DNA of 64,000 nt from the NCBI GenBank assembly GCA_037893225.1, contig JAZGUH010000411.1:372001-436000 (forward strand), read 5' to 3'. Below the pieces are notes generated by a model, which did no database searches, was not told where the DNA came from, and saw nothing but the letters and a program-made list of their open reading frames with translations. Below are positions 49,995 through 62,932 of this stretch, in pieces. This DNA comes from Hippasteria phrygiana (Eukaryota > Echinodermata > Asteroidea > Valvatida > Goniasteridae). The translations under genes and the position numbers were made by a program. Numbering within the stretch: the first letter of the stretch is position 1; each line of letters begins with the position of its first letter.

Positions 49995-52733
49995 GTCATA
50001 CCCTAGGGAATTTGACAGGCATGGAGCAATAAATAGAAGGTAATATGCACACAGATGTTGGCCGGAAAGAAAATAAACATTGCGAGGTTTGAATTTTCTC
50101 CACAAGTTTTAACTCTAAGAAGCCGCCGATAATTGCAACATGTAGCGCCAGATCTAAGCTATCCATACATGTCAAAATTACTGAATTTGGTTGATATTTC
50201 ATGCAATTATGAATGAGTAAAGCAAGTCCATACCCCAGGGAATTTGACATGCATGGAGCAATAAATAGACGGTAACATGTACACAGATGTTGGCCGGAAA
50301 GAAAATAAACATTGCGAGGTTTGAATTTTCTCCACAAGTTTTAACTCTAGGAAGCCGCCGATGATTGCAACATGTAGCGCCAGATCTAAGCTATCCATAC
50401 ATGTCAAAATTACTGAATTTGGTTGATATTTCATGCAATTATGAATGAGTAAAGCAAGTCCATACCCCAGGGAATTTGACATGCATGGAGCAATAAATAG
50501 ACGGTAACATGTACACAGATGTTGGCCGGAAAGAAAATAAACATTGCGAGGTTTGAATTTTCTCCACAAGTTTTAACTCTAGGAAGCCGCCGATGATTGC
50601 AACATGTAGCGCCAGATCTAAGCTATCCATACATGTCAAAATTACTGAATTTGGTTGATATTTCATGCAATTATGAATGAGTAAAGCAAGTCCATACCCC
50701 AGGGAATTTGACATGCATGGAGCAATAAATAGACGGTAATATGTACACAGATGTTGGCCGGAAAGAAAATAAACATTGCGAGGTTTGAATTTTCTCCACA
50801 AGTGTTAACTCTAAGAAGCCGCCGATAATTGCAACATGTAGCGCCAGATCTAAGCTATCCATACATGTCAAAATTACTGAATTTGGTTTATATTTTATGC
50901 AATTTTGAATGAGTAAAGCAAGTCATACCCTAGGGAATTTGACAGGCATGGAGCAATAAATAGAAGGTAATATGCACACAGATGTTGGCCGGAAAGAAAA
51001 TAAACATTGCGAGGTTTGAATTTTCTCCACAAGTTTTAACTCTAAGAAGCCGCCGATAATTGCAACATGTAGCGCCAGATCTAAGCTATCCATACATGTC
51101 AAAATTACTGAATTTGGTTGATATTTCATGCAATTATGAATGAGTAAAGCAAGTCCATACCCCAGGGAATTTGACATGCATGGAGCAATAAATTAAAGGT
51201 AATCTGCACACAGATGGTGGCCGGGAAGAAAATAAACATTGCGAGGTTTGAATTTTCTCCACAAGTGTTAACTCTAAGAAGCCGCCGATAATTGCAACAT
51301 GTAGCGCCAGATCTAAGCTATCCATACATGTCAAAATTACTGAATTTGGTTTATATTTCATGCAATTATGAATGAGTAAAGCAAGTCCATACCCCAGGGA
51401 ATTTGACATGCATGGAGCAATAAATAGACGGTAACATGTACACAGATGTTGGCCGGAAAGAAAATAAACATTGCGAGGTTTGAATTTTCTCCACAAGTGT
51501 TAACTCTAGGAAGCCGCCGATGATTGCAACATGTAGCGCCAGATCTAAGCTATCCATACATGTCAAAATTACTGAATTTGGTTGATATTTCATGCAATTA
51601 TGAATGAGTAAAGCAAGTCATACCCAAGGGAATTTGACAGGCATGGAGCAATAAATAGAAGGTAATATGCACACAGATGTTGGCCGGAAAGAAAATAAAC
51701 ATTGCGAGGTTTGAATTTTCTCCACAAGTTTTAACTCTAAGAAGCCGCCGATAATTGCAACATGTAGCGCCAGATCTAAGCTATCCATACATGTCAAAAT
51801 TACTGAATTTGGTTGATATTTCATGCAATTATGAATGAGTAAAGCAAGTCCATACCCCAGGGAATTTGACAGGCATGGAGCAATAAATTAAAGGTAATCT
51901 GCACACAGATGGTGGCCGGGAAGAAAATAAACATTGCGAGGTTTGAATTTTCTCCACAAGTGTTAACTCTAAGAAGCCGCCGATAATTGCAACATGTAGC
52001 GCCAGATCTAAGCTATCCATACATGTCAAAATTACTGTATTTGGTTTATATTTCATGCAATTTTGAATGAGTAAAGCAAGTCCATACCCCAGGGAATTTG
52101 ACATGCATGGAGCAATAAATAGACGGTAACATGTACACAGATGTTGGCCGGAAAGAAAATAAACATTGCGAGGTTTGCATTTTCTCCACAAGTTTTAACT
52201 CTAGGAATCCGCCGATGATTGCAACATGTAGCGCCAGATCTAAGCTATCCATACATGTCAAAATTACTGTATTTGGTTTATATTTCATGCAATTATGAAT
52301 GAGTAAAGCACGTCATACCCTAGGGAATTTGACAGGCATGGAGCAATAAATAGAAGGTAATATGCACACAGATGTTGACAAGTGTTAACTCTAAGAAGCC
52401 GCCGATAATTGCAACATGTAGCGCCAGATCTAAGCTATCCATACATGTCAAAATTACTGAATTTGGTTGATATTTCATGCAATTATGAATGAGTAAAGCA
52501 AGTCCATACCCCAGGGAATTTGACATGCATGGAGCAATAAATAGACGGTAACATGTACACAGATGGTGGCCGGAAAGAAAATAAACATTGCGAGGTTTGA
52601 ATTTTCTCCACAAGTTTTAACTCTAAGAAGCCGCCGATGATTGCAACATGTAGCGCCAGATCTAAGCTATCCATACATGTCAAAATTACTGAATTTGGTT
52701 GATATTTCATGCAATTATGAATGAGTAAAGCAA
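49995..52733. repeat. Composite segment, 12 monomers
   Basis: Order: B A1 A1 A2 B C(hybrid) A1 B' C A1g T A1. The 4-monomer stretch B A1 A1 A2 at 49995 repeats the rhythm before it, consistent with a further local duplication. The C at 51153 has an A1-type gacatgcatgg before its aattaaagg, unlike the other C monomers. The B' at 51617 has no A1 between it and the next monomer's C, so one A1 appears lost relative to 28372-29066. Confidence 0.82.
52312..52501. repeat. Deleted monomer T8 (190 bp)
   Basis: Same deletion, preceded by C-A1g and followed by an A1 with gatggtgg, 8071 bp after T7. Confidence 0.95.
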
Positions 52734-55700
52734 GTCCATACCCCAGGGAATTTGACAGGCATGGAGCAATAAATTAAAGGTAATCTGCACACAGATGGTG
52801 GCCGGGAAGAAAATAAACATTGCGAGGTTTGAATTTTCTCCACAAGTGTTAACTCTAAGAAGCCGCCGATAATTGCAACATGTAGCGCCAGATCTAAGCT
52901 ATCCATACATGTCAAAATTACTGAATTTGGTTTATATTTCATGCAATTATGAATGAGTAAAGCAAGTCCATACCCCAGGGAATTTGACATGCATGGAGCA
53001 ATAAATAGACGGTAACATGTACACAGATGTTGGCCGGAAAGAAAATAAACATTGCGAGGTTTGAATTTTCTCCACAAGTGTTAACTCTAGGAAGCCGCCG
53101 ATGATTGCAACATGTAGCGCCAGATCTAAGCTATCCATACATGTCAAAATTACTGAATTTGGTTGATATTTCATGTAATTATGAATGAGTAAAGCAAGTC
53201 CATACCCCAGGGAATTTGACAGGCATGGAGCAATAAATAGAAGGTAATATGCACACAGATGTTGTCCGGAAAGAAAATAAACATTGCGAGGTTTGAATTT
53301 TCTCCACAAGTTTTAACTCTAAGAAGCCGCCGATAATTGCAACATGTAGCGCCAGATCTAAGCTATCCATACATGTCAAAATTACTGAATTTGGTTGATA
53401 TTTCATGCAATTATGAATGAGTAAAGCAAGTCCATACCCCAGGGAATTTGACATGCATGGAGCAATAAATAGACGGTAACATGTACACAGATGTTGGCCG
53501 GAAAGAAAATAAACATTGCGAGGTTTGAATTTTCTCCACAAGTTTTAACTCTAGGAAGCCGCCGATGATTGCAACATGTAGCGCCAGATCTAAGCTATCC
53601 ATACATGTCAAAATTACTGAATTTGGTTGATATTTCATGCAATTATGAATGAGTAAAGCAAGTCCATACCCCAGGGAATTTGACAGGCATGGAGCAATAA
53701 ATTAAAGGTAATCTGCACACAGATGGTGGCCGGGAAGAAAATAAACATTGCGAGGTGTGAATTTTCTCCACAAGTGTTAACTCTAAGAAGCCGCCGATAA
53801 TTGCAACATGTAGCGCCAGATCTAAGCTATCCATACATGTCAAAATTACTGAATTTTGTTGATATTTCATGCAATTATGAATGAGTAAAGCAAGTCCATA
53901 CCCCAGGGAATTTGACATGCATGGAGCAATAAATAGACGGTAATATGTACACAGATGTTGGCCGGAAAGAAAATAAACATTGCGAGGTTTGAATTTTCTC
54001 CACAAGTGTTAACTCTAGGAAGCCGCCGATAATTGCAACATGTAGCGCCAGATCTAAGCTATCCATACATGTCAAAATTACTGTATTTGGTTTATATTTC
54101 ATGCAATTTTGAATGAGTAAAGCAAGTCATACCCTAGGGAATTTGACAGGCATGGAGCAATAAATAGAAGGTAATATGCACACAGATGTTGGCCGGAAAG
54201 AAAATAAACATTGCGAGGTTTGAATTTTCTCCACAAGTTTTAACTCTAGGAAGCCGCCGATGATTGCAACATGTAGCGCCAGATCTAAGCTATCCATACA
54301 TGTCAAAATTACTGAATTTGGTTGATATTTCATGCAATTATGAATGAGTAAAGCAAGTCCATACCCCAGGGAATTTGACATGCATGGAGCAATAAATAGA
54401 CGGTAACATGTACACAGATGTTGGCCGGAAAGAAAATAAACATTGCGAGGTTTGAATTTTCTCCACAAGTTTTAACTCTAGGAAGCCGCCGATGATTGCA
54501 ACATGTAGCGCCAGATCTAAGCTATCCATACATGTCAAAATTACTGAATTTGGTTGATATTTCATGCAATTATGAATGAGTAAAGCAAGTCCATACCCCA
54601 GGGAATTTGACATGCATGGAGCAATAAATAGACGGTAATATGTACACAGATGTTGGCCGGAAAGAAAATAAACATTGCGAGGTTTGAATTTTCTCCACAA
54701 GTTTTAACTCTAGGAAGCCGCCGATGATTGCAACATGTAGCGCCAGATCTAAGCTATCCATACATGTCAAAATTACTGAATTTTGTTGATATTTCATGCA
54801 ATTATGAATGAGTAAAGCAAGTCCATACCCCAGGGAATTTGACATGCATGGAGCAATAAATAGACGGTAATATGTACACAGATGTTGGCCGGAAAGAAAA
54901 TAAACATTACGAGGTTTGAATTTTCTCCACAAGTGTTAACTCTAAGAAGCCGCCGATAATTGCAACATGTAGCGCCAGATCTAAGCTATCCATACATGTC
55001 AAAATTACTGTATTTGGTTTATATTTCATGCAATTTTGAATGAGTAAAGCAAGTCATACCCCAGGGAATTTGACAGGCTTGGAGCAATAAATAGAAGGTA
55101 ATATGCACACAGATGTTGGCCGGAAAGAAAATAAACATTGCGAGGTTTGAATTTTCTCCACAAGTTTTAACTCTAGGAAGCCGCCGATGATTGCAACATG
55201 TAGCGCCAGATCTAAGCTATCCATACATGTCAAAATTACTGAATTTGGTTGATATTTCATGCAATTATGAATGAGTAAAGCAAGTCCATACCCCAGGGAA
55301 TTTGACATGCATGGAGCAATAAATAGACGGTAACATGTACACAGATGTTGGCCGGAAAGAAAATAAACATTGCGAGGTTTGAATTTTCTCCACAAGTTTT
55401 AACTCTAGGAAGCCGCCGATGATTGCAACATGTAGCGCCAGATCTAAGCTATCCATACATGTCAAAATTACTGAATTTGGTTGATATTTCATGCAATTAT
55501 GAATGAGTAAAGCAAGTCCATACCACAGGGAATTAGACATGCATGGAGCAATAAATAGACAGTAATATGTACACAGATGTTGGCCGGAAAGAAAATAAAC
55601 ATTGCGAGGTTTGAATTTTCTCCACAAGTGTTAACTCTAAGAAGCCGCCGATAATTGCAACATGTAGCGCCAGATCTAAGCTATCCATACATGTCAAAAT

Positions 55701-56210
55701 TACTGAATTTGGTTTATATTTTATGCAATTTTGAATGAGTAAAGCAAGTCATACCCTAGGGAATTTGACAGGCATGGAGCAATAAATAGAAGGTAATATG
55801 CACACAGATGTTGGCCGGAAAGAAAATAAACATTGCGAGGTTTGAATTTTCTCCACAAGTTTTAACTCTAAGAAGCCGCCGATAATTGCAACATGTAGCG
55901 CCAGATCTAAGCTATCCATACATGTCAAAATTACTGAATTTGGTTGATATTTCATGCAATTATGAATGAGTAAAGCAAGTCCATACCCCAGGGAATTTGA
56001 CAGGCATGGAGCAATAAATTAAAGGTAATCTGCACACAGATGGTGGCCGGGAAGAAAATAAACATTGCGAGGTTTGAATTTTCTCCACAAGTGTTAACTC
56101 TAAGAAGCCGCCGATAATTGCAACATGTAGCGCCAGATCTAAGCTATCCATACATGTCAAAATTACTGAATTTGGTTGATATTTCATGCAATTATGAATG
56201 AGTAAAGCAA
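52734..56210. repeat. 15-monomer higher-order unit, copy 1 (3477 bp)
   Basis: Order: C A1 E A1 C A2 B A1 A2 A2 B'' A1 A2 B C. Private markers shared only with copy 2 are T at 53176 (catgtaatt), and in the A2 at 55516 the three changes A at 55525, A at 55535 and A at 55561. The last C (55979) is hybrid: its head and gataattg match the C at 59456, but its ggttgat end matches the monomer before 52734. Confidence 0.92.
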
Positions 56211-59200
56211 GTCCATACCCCAGGGAATTTGACAGGCATGGAGCAATAAATTAAAGGTAATCTGCACACAGATGGTGGCCGGGAAGAAAATAAACATTGC
56301 GAGGTTTGAATTTTCTCCACAAGTGTTAACTCTAAGAAGCCGCCGATAATTGCAACATGTAGCGCCAGATCTAAGCTATCCATACATGTCAAAATTACTG
56401 AATTTGGTTTATATTTCATGCAATTATGAATGAGTAAAGCAAGTCCATACCCCAGGGAATTTGACATGCATGGAGCAATAAATAGACGGTAACATGTACA
56501 CAGATGTTGGCCGGAAAGAAAATAAACATTGCGAGGTTTGAATTTTCTCCACAAGTGTTAACTCTAGGAAGCCGCCGATGATTGCAACATGTAGCGCCAG
56601 ATCTAAGCTATCCATACATGTCAAAATTACTGAATTTGGTTGATATTTCATGTAATTATGAATGAGTAAAGCAAGTCCATACCCCAGGGAATTTGACAGG
56701 CATGGAGCAATAAATAGAAGGTAATATGCACACAGATGTTGTCCGGAAAGAAAATAAACATTGCGAGGTTTGAATTTTCTCCACAAGTTTTAACTCTAAG
56801 AAGCCGCCGATAATTGCAACATGTAGCGCCAGATCTAAGCTATCCATACATGTCAAAATTACTGAATTTGGTTGATATTTCATGCAATTATGAATGAGTA
56901 AAGCAAGTCCATACCCCAGGGAATTTGACATGCATGGAGCAATAAATAGACGGTAACATGTACACAGATGTTGGCCGGAAAGAAAATAAACATTGCGAGG
57001 TTTGAATTTTCTCCACAAGTTTTAACTCTAGGAAGCCGCCGATGATTGCAACATGTAGCGCCAGATCTAAGCTATCCATACATGTCAAAATTACTGAATT
57101 TGGTTGATATTTCATGCAATTATGAATGAGTAAAGCAAGTCCATACCCCAGGGAATTTGACAGGCATGGAGCAATAAATTAAAGGTAATCTGCACACAGA
57201 TGGTGGCCGGGAAGAAAATAAACATTGCGAGGTGTGAATTTTCTCCACAAGTGTTAACTCTAAGAAGCCGCCGATAATTGCAACATGTAGCGCCAGATCT
57301 AAGCTATCCATACATGTCAAAATTACTGAATTTTGTTGATATTTCATGCAATTATGAATGAGTAAAGCAAGTCCATACCCCAGGGAATTTGACATGCATG
57401 GAGCAATAAATAGACGGTAATATGTACACAGATGTTGGCCGGAAAGAAAATAAACATTGCGAGGTTTGAATTTTCTCCACAAGTGTTAACTCTAGGAAGC
57501 CGCCGATAATTGCAACATGTAGCGCCAGATCTAAGCTATCCATACATGTCAAAATTACTGTATTTGGTTTATATTTCATGCAATTTTGAATGAGTAAAGC
57601 AAGTCATACCCTAGGGAATTTGACAGGCATGGAGCAATAAATAGAAGGTAATATGCACACAGATGTTGGCCGGAAAGAAAATAAACATTGCGAGGTTTGA
57701 ATTTTCTCCACAAGTTTTAACTCTAGGAAGCCGCCGATGATTGCAACATGTAGCGCCAGATCTAAGCTATCCATACATGTCAAAATTACTGAATTTGGTT
57801 GATATTTCATGCAATTATGAATGAGTAAAGCAAGTCCATACCCCAGGGAATTTGACATGCATGGAGCAATAAATAGACGGTAACATGTACACAGATGTTG
57901 GCCGGAAAGAAAATAAACATTGCGAGGTTTGAATTTTCTCCACAAGTTTTAACTCTAGGAAGCCGCCGATGATTGCAACATGTAGCGCCAGATCTAAGCT
58001 ATCCATACATGTCAAAATTACTGAATTTGGTTGATATTTCATGCAATTATGAATGAGTAAAGCAAGTCCATACCCCAGGGAATTTGACATGCATGGAGCA
58101 ATAAATAGACGGTAATATGTACACAGATGTTGGCCGGAAAGAAAATAAACATTGCGAGGTTTGAATTTTCTCCACAAGTTTTAACTCTAGGAAGCCGCCG
58201 ATGATTGCAACATGTAGCGCCAGATCTAAGCTATCCATACATGTCAAAATTACTGAATTTTGTTGATATTTCATGCAATTATGAATGAGTAAAGCAAGTC
58301 CATACCCCAGGGAATTTGACATGCATGGAGCAATAAATAGACGGTAATATGTACACAGATGTTGGCCGGAAAGAAAATAAACATTACGAGGTTTGAATTT
58401 TCTCCACAAGTGTTAACTCTAAGAAGCCGCCGATAATTGCAACATGTAGCGCCAGATCTAAGCTATCCATACATGTCAAAATTACTGTATTTGGTTTATA
58501 TTTCATGCAATTTTGAATGAGTAAAGCAAGTCATACCCCAGGGAATTTGACAGGCTTGGAGCAATAAATAGAAGGTAATATGCACACAGATGTTGGCCGG
58601 AAAGAAAATAAACATTGCGAGGTTTGAATTTTCTCCACAAGTTTTAACTCTAGGAAGCCGCCGATGATTGCAACATGTAGCGCCAGATCTAAGCTATCCA
58701 TACATGTCAAAATTACTGAATTTGGTTGATATTTCATGCAATTATGAATGAGTAAAGCAAGTCCATACCCCAGGGAATTTGACATGCATGGAGCAATAAA
58801 TAGACGGTAACATGTACACAGATGTTGGCCGGAAAGAAAATAAACATTGCGAGGTTTGAATTTTCTCCACAAGTTTTAACTCTAGGAAGCCGCCGATGAT
58901 TGCAACATGTAGCGCCAGATCTAAGCTATCCATACATGTCAAAATTACTGAATTTGGTTGATATTTCATGCAATTATGAATGAGTAAAGCAAGTCCATAC
59001 CACAGGGAATTAGACATGCATGGAGCAATAAATAGACAGTAATATGTACACAGATGTTGGCCGGAAAGAAAATAAACATTGCGAGGTTTGAATTTTCTCC
59101 ACAAGTGTTAACTCTAAGAAGCCGCCGATAATTGCAACATGTAGCGCCAGATCTAAGCTATCCATACATGTCAAAATTACTGAATTTGGTTTATATTTTA

Positions 59201-59687
59201 TGCAATTTTGAATGAGTAAAGCAAGTCATACCCTAGGGAATTTGACAGGCATGGAGCAATAAATAGAAGGTAATATGCACACAGATGTTGGCCGGAAAGA
59301 AAATAAACATTGCGAGGTTTGAATTTTCTCCACAAGTTTTAACTCTAAGAAGCCGCCGATAATTGCAACATGTAGCGCCAGATCTAAGCTATCCATACAT
59401 GTCAAAATTACTGAATTTGGTTGATATTTCATGCAATTATGAATGAGTAAAGCAAGTCCATACCCCAGGGAATTTGACAGGCATGGAGCAATAAATTAAA
59501 GGTAATCTGCACACAGATGGTGGCCGGGAAGAAAATAAACATTGCGAGGTTTGAATTTTCTCCACAAGTGTTAACTCTAAGAAGCCGCCGATAATTGCAA
59601 CATGTAGCGCCAGATCTAAGCTATCCATACATGTCAAAATTACTGAATTTGGTTTATATTTCATGCAATTATGAATGAGTAAAGCAA
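56211..59687. repeat. 15-monomer higher-order unit, copy 2 (3477 bp)
   Basis: Same order as copy 1 with all borders displaced by 3477 bp. The private markers recur at 56653, 59002, 59012 and 59038. The last C (59456) ends in ggtttat and is followed by A1, the same arrangement as at 47908-48140, so this is the undisturbed right end of the duplicated segment. Confidence 0.92.
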
Positions 59688-61310
59688 GTCCATACCCCAG
59701 GGAATTTGACATGCATGGAGCAATAAATAGACGGTAACATGTACACAGATGTTGGCCGGAAAGAAAATAAACATTGCGAGGTTTGAATTTTCTCCACAAG
59801 TGTTAACTCTAGGAAGCCGCCGATGATTGCAACATGTAGCGCCAGATCTAAGCTATCCATACATGTCAAAATTACTGAATTTGGTTGATATTTCATGCAA
59901 TTATGAATGAGTAAAGCAAGTCCATACCCCAGGGAATTTGACATGCATGGAGCAATAAATAGACGGTAACATGTACACAGATGTTGGCCGGAAAGAAAAT
60001 AAACATTGCGAGGTTTGAATTTTCTCCACAAGTTTTAACTCTAGGAATCCGCCGATGATTGCAACATGTAGCGCCAGATCTAAGCTATCCATACATGTCA
60101 AAATTACTGTATTTGGTTTATATTTCATGCAATTATGAATGAGTAAAGCAAGTCATACCCAAGGGAATTTGACAGGCATGGAGCAATAAATAGAAGGTAA
60201 TATGCACACAGATGTTGGCCGGAAAGAAAATAAACATTGCGAGGTTTGAATTTTCTCCACAAGTTTTAACTCTAAGAAGCCGCCGATAATTGCAACATGT
60301 AGCGCCAGATCTAAGCTATCCATACATGTCAAAATTACTGAATTTGGTTGATATTTCATGCAATTATGAATGAGTAAAGCAAGTCCATACCCCAGGGAAT
60401 TTGACATGCATGGAGCAATAAATAGACGGTAACATGTACACAGATGTTGGCCGGAAAGAAAATAAACATTGCGAGGTTTGAATTTTCTCCACAAGTTTTA
60501 ACTCTAGGAAGCCGCCGATGATTGCAACATGTAGCGCCAGATCTAAGCTATCCATACATGTCAAAATTACTGAATTTGGTTGATATTTCATGCAATTATG
60601 AATGAGTAAAGCAAGTCCATACCCCAGGGAATTTGACAGGCATGGAGCAATAAATTAAAGGTAATCTGCACACAGATGGTGGCCGGGAAGAAAATAAACA
60701 TTGCGAGGTTTGAATTTTCTCCACAAGTGTTAACTCTAGGAAGCCGCCGATAATTGCAACATGTAGCGCCAGATCTAAGCTATCCATACATGTCAAAATT
60801 ACTGAATTTGGTTGATATTTCATGCAATTATGAATGAGTAAAGCAAGTCCATACCCCAGGGAATTTGACATGCATGGAGCAATAAATAGACGGTAACATG
60901 TACACAGATGTTGGCCGGAAAGAAAATAAACATTGCGAGGTTTGAATTTTCTCCACAAGTTTTAACTCTAGGAAGCCGCCGATGATTGCAACATGTAGCG
61001 CCAGATCTAAGCTATCCATACATGTCAAAATTACTGAATTTGGTTGATATTTCATGCAATTATGAATGAGTAAAGCAAGTCCATACCCCAGGGAATTTGA
61101 CATGCATGGAGCAATAAATAGACGGTAACATGTACACAGATGTTGGCCGGAAAGAAAATAAACATTGCGAGGTTTGAATTTTCTCCACAAGTTTTAACTC
61201 TAGGAAGCCGCCGATGATTGCAACATGTAGCGCCAGATGTAAGCTATCCATACATGTCAAAATTACTGTATTTGGTTTATATTTCATGCAATTATGAATG
61301 AGTAAAGCAA
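59688..61310. repeat. Long-HOR segment, 7 monomers
   Basis: Order: A1 A1 B' A1 C A1 A1(mixed). It matches 48140-49762 at an offset of 11548 bp, which equals 8071 plus 3477, as expected if the 3477 bp duplication came after the spread of the long HOR. The last monomer (61079) is mixed: A1 up to gatgattg, then gtatttggtttat. It also has G at 61239, which destroys the AGATCT site found at this place in the other monomers. Confidence 0.85.
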
Positions 61311-62932
61311 GTCATACCCCAGGGAATTTGACAGGCTTGGAGCAATAAATAGAAGGTAATATGCACACAGATGTTGGCCGGAAAGAAAATAAACATTGCG
61401 AGGTTTGAATTTTCTCCACAAGTTTTAACTCTAGGAAGCCGCCGATGATTGCAACATGTAGCGCCAGATCTAAGCTATCCATACATGTCAAAATTACTGA
61501 ATTTGGTTGATATTTCATGCAATTATGAATGAGTAAAGCAAGTCCATACCCCAGGGAATTTGACATGCATGGAGCAATAAATAGACGGTAACATGTACAC
61601 AGATGTTGGCCGGAAAGAAAATAAACATTGCGAGGTTTGAATTTTCTCCACAAGTTTTAACTCTAGGAAGCCGCCGATGATTGCAACATGTAGCGCCAGA
61701 TCTAAGCTATCCATACATGTCAAAATTACTGAATTTGGTTGATATTTCATGCAATTATGAATGAGTAAAGCAAGTCCATACCCCAGGGAATTTGACATGC
61801 ATGGAGCAATAAATAGACGGTAATATGTACACAGATGTTGGCCGGAAAGAAAATAAACATTGCGAGGTTTGAATTTTCTCCACAAGTGTTAACTCTAAGA
61901 AGCCGCCGATAATTGCAACATGTAGCGCCAGATCTAAGCTATCCATACATGTCAAAATTACTGAATTTGGTTTATATTTTATGCAATTTTGAATGAGTAA
62001 AGCAAGTCATACCCTAGGGAATTTGACAGGCATGGAGCAATAAATAGAAGGTAATATGCACACAGATGTTGGCCGGAAAGAAAATAAACATTGCGAGGTT
62101 TGAATTTTCTCCACAAGTTTTAACTCTAAGAAGCCGCCGATAATTGCAACATGTAGCGCCAGATCTAAGCTATCCATACATGTCAAAATTACTGAATTTG
62201 GTTGATATTTCATGCAATTATGAATGAGTAAAGCAAGTCCATACCCCAGGGAATTTGACAGGCATGGAGCAATAAATTAAAGGTAATCTGCACACAGATG
62301 GTGGCCGGGAAGAAAATAAACATTGCGAGGTTTGAATTTTCTCCACAAGTGTTAACTCTAAGAAGCCGCCGATAATTGCAACATGTAGCGCCAGATCTAA
62401 GCTATCCATACATGTCAAAATTACTGAATTTGGTTTATATTTCATGCAATTATGAATGAGTAAAGCAAGTCCATACCCCAGGGAATTTGACATGCATGGA
62501 GCAATAAATAGACGGTAACATGTACACAGATGTTGGCCGGAAAGAAAATAAACATTGCGAGGTTTGAATTTTCTCCACAAGTGTTAACTCTAGGAAGCCG
62601 CCGATGATTGCAACATGTAGCGCCAGATCTAAGCTATCCATACATGTCAAAATTACTGAATTTGGTTGATATTTCATGCAATTATGAATGAGTAAAGCAA
62701 GTCCATACCCCAGGGAATTTGACATGCATGGAGCAATAAATAGACGGTAACATGTACACAGATGTTGGCCGGAAAGAAAATAAACATTGCGAGGTTTGAA
62801 TTTTCTCCACAAGTTTTAACTCTAGGAAGCCGCCGATGATTGCAACATGTAGCGCCAGATCTAAGCTATCCATACATGTCAAAATTACTGAATTTGGTTG
62901 ATATTTCATGCAATTATGAATGAGTAAAGCAA
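61311..62932. repeat. Long-HOR segment led by B'', 7 monomers
   Basis: Order: B'' A1 A2 B C A1 A1. It has the same order as the starts of the units at 35707, 40765 and 46982. It then leaves them: a C follows instead of B'. Confidence 0.85.

Noticed and set aside
26286..59687. Assembly artefact as the cause of the long tandem duplications
   Set aside because: It cannot be excluded from sequence alone, but each duplication pair has its own private differences (for example 36197, 39506 and 41627 in the 5058 bp pair), which a simple repeat-copy error would not give. Spanning long reads would decide.
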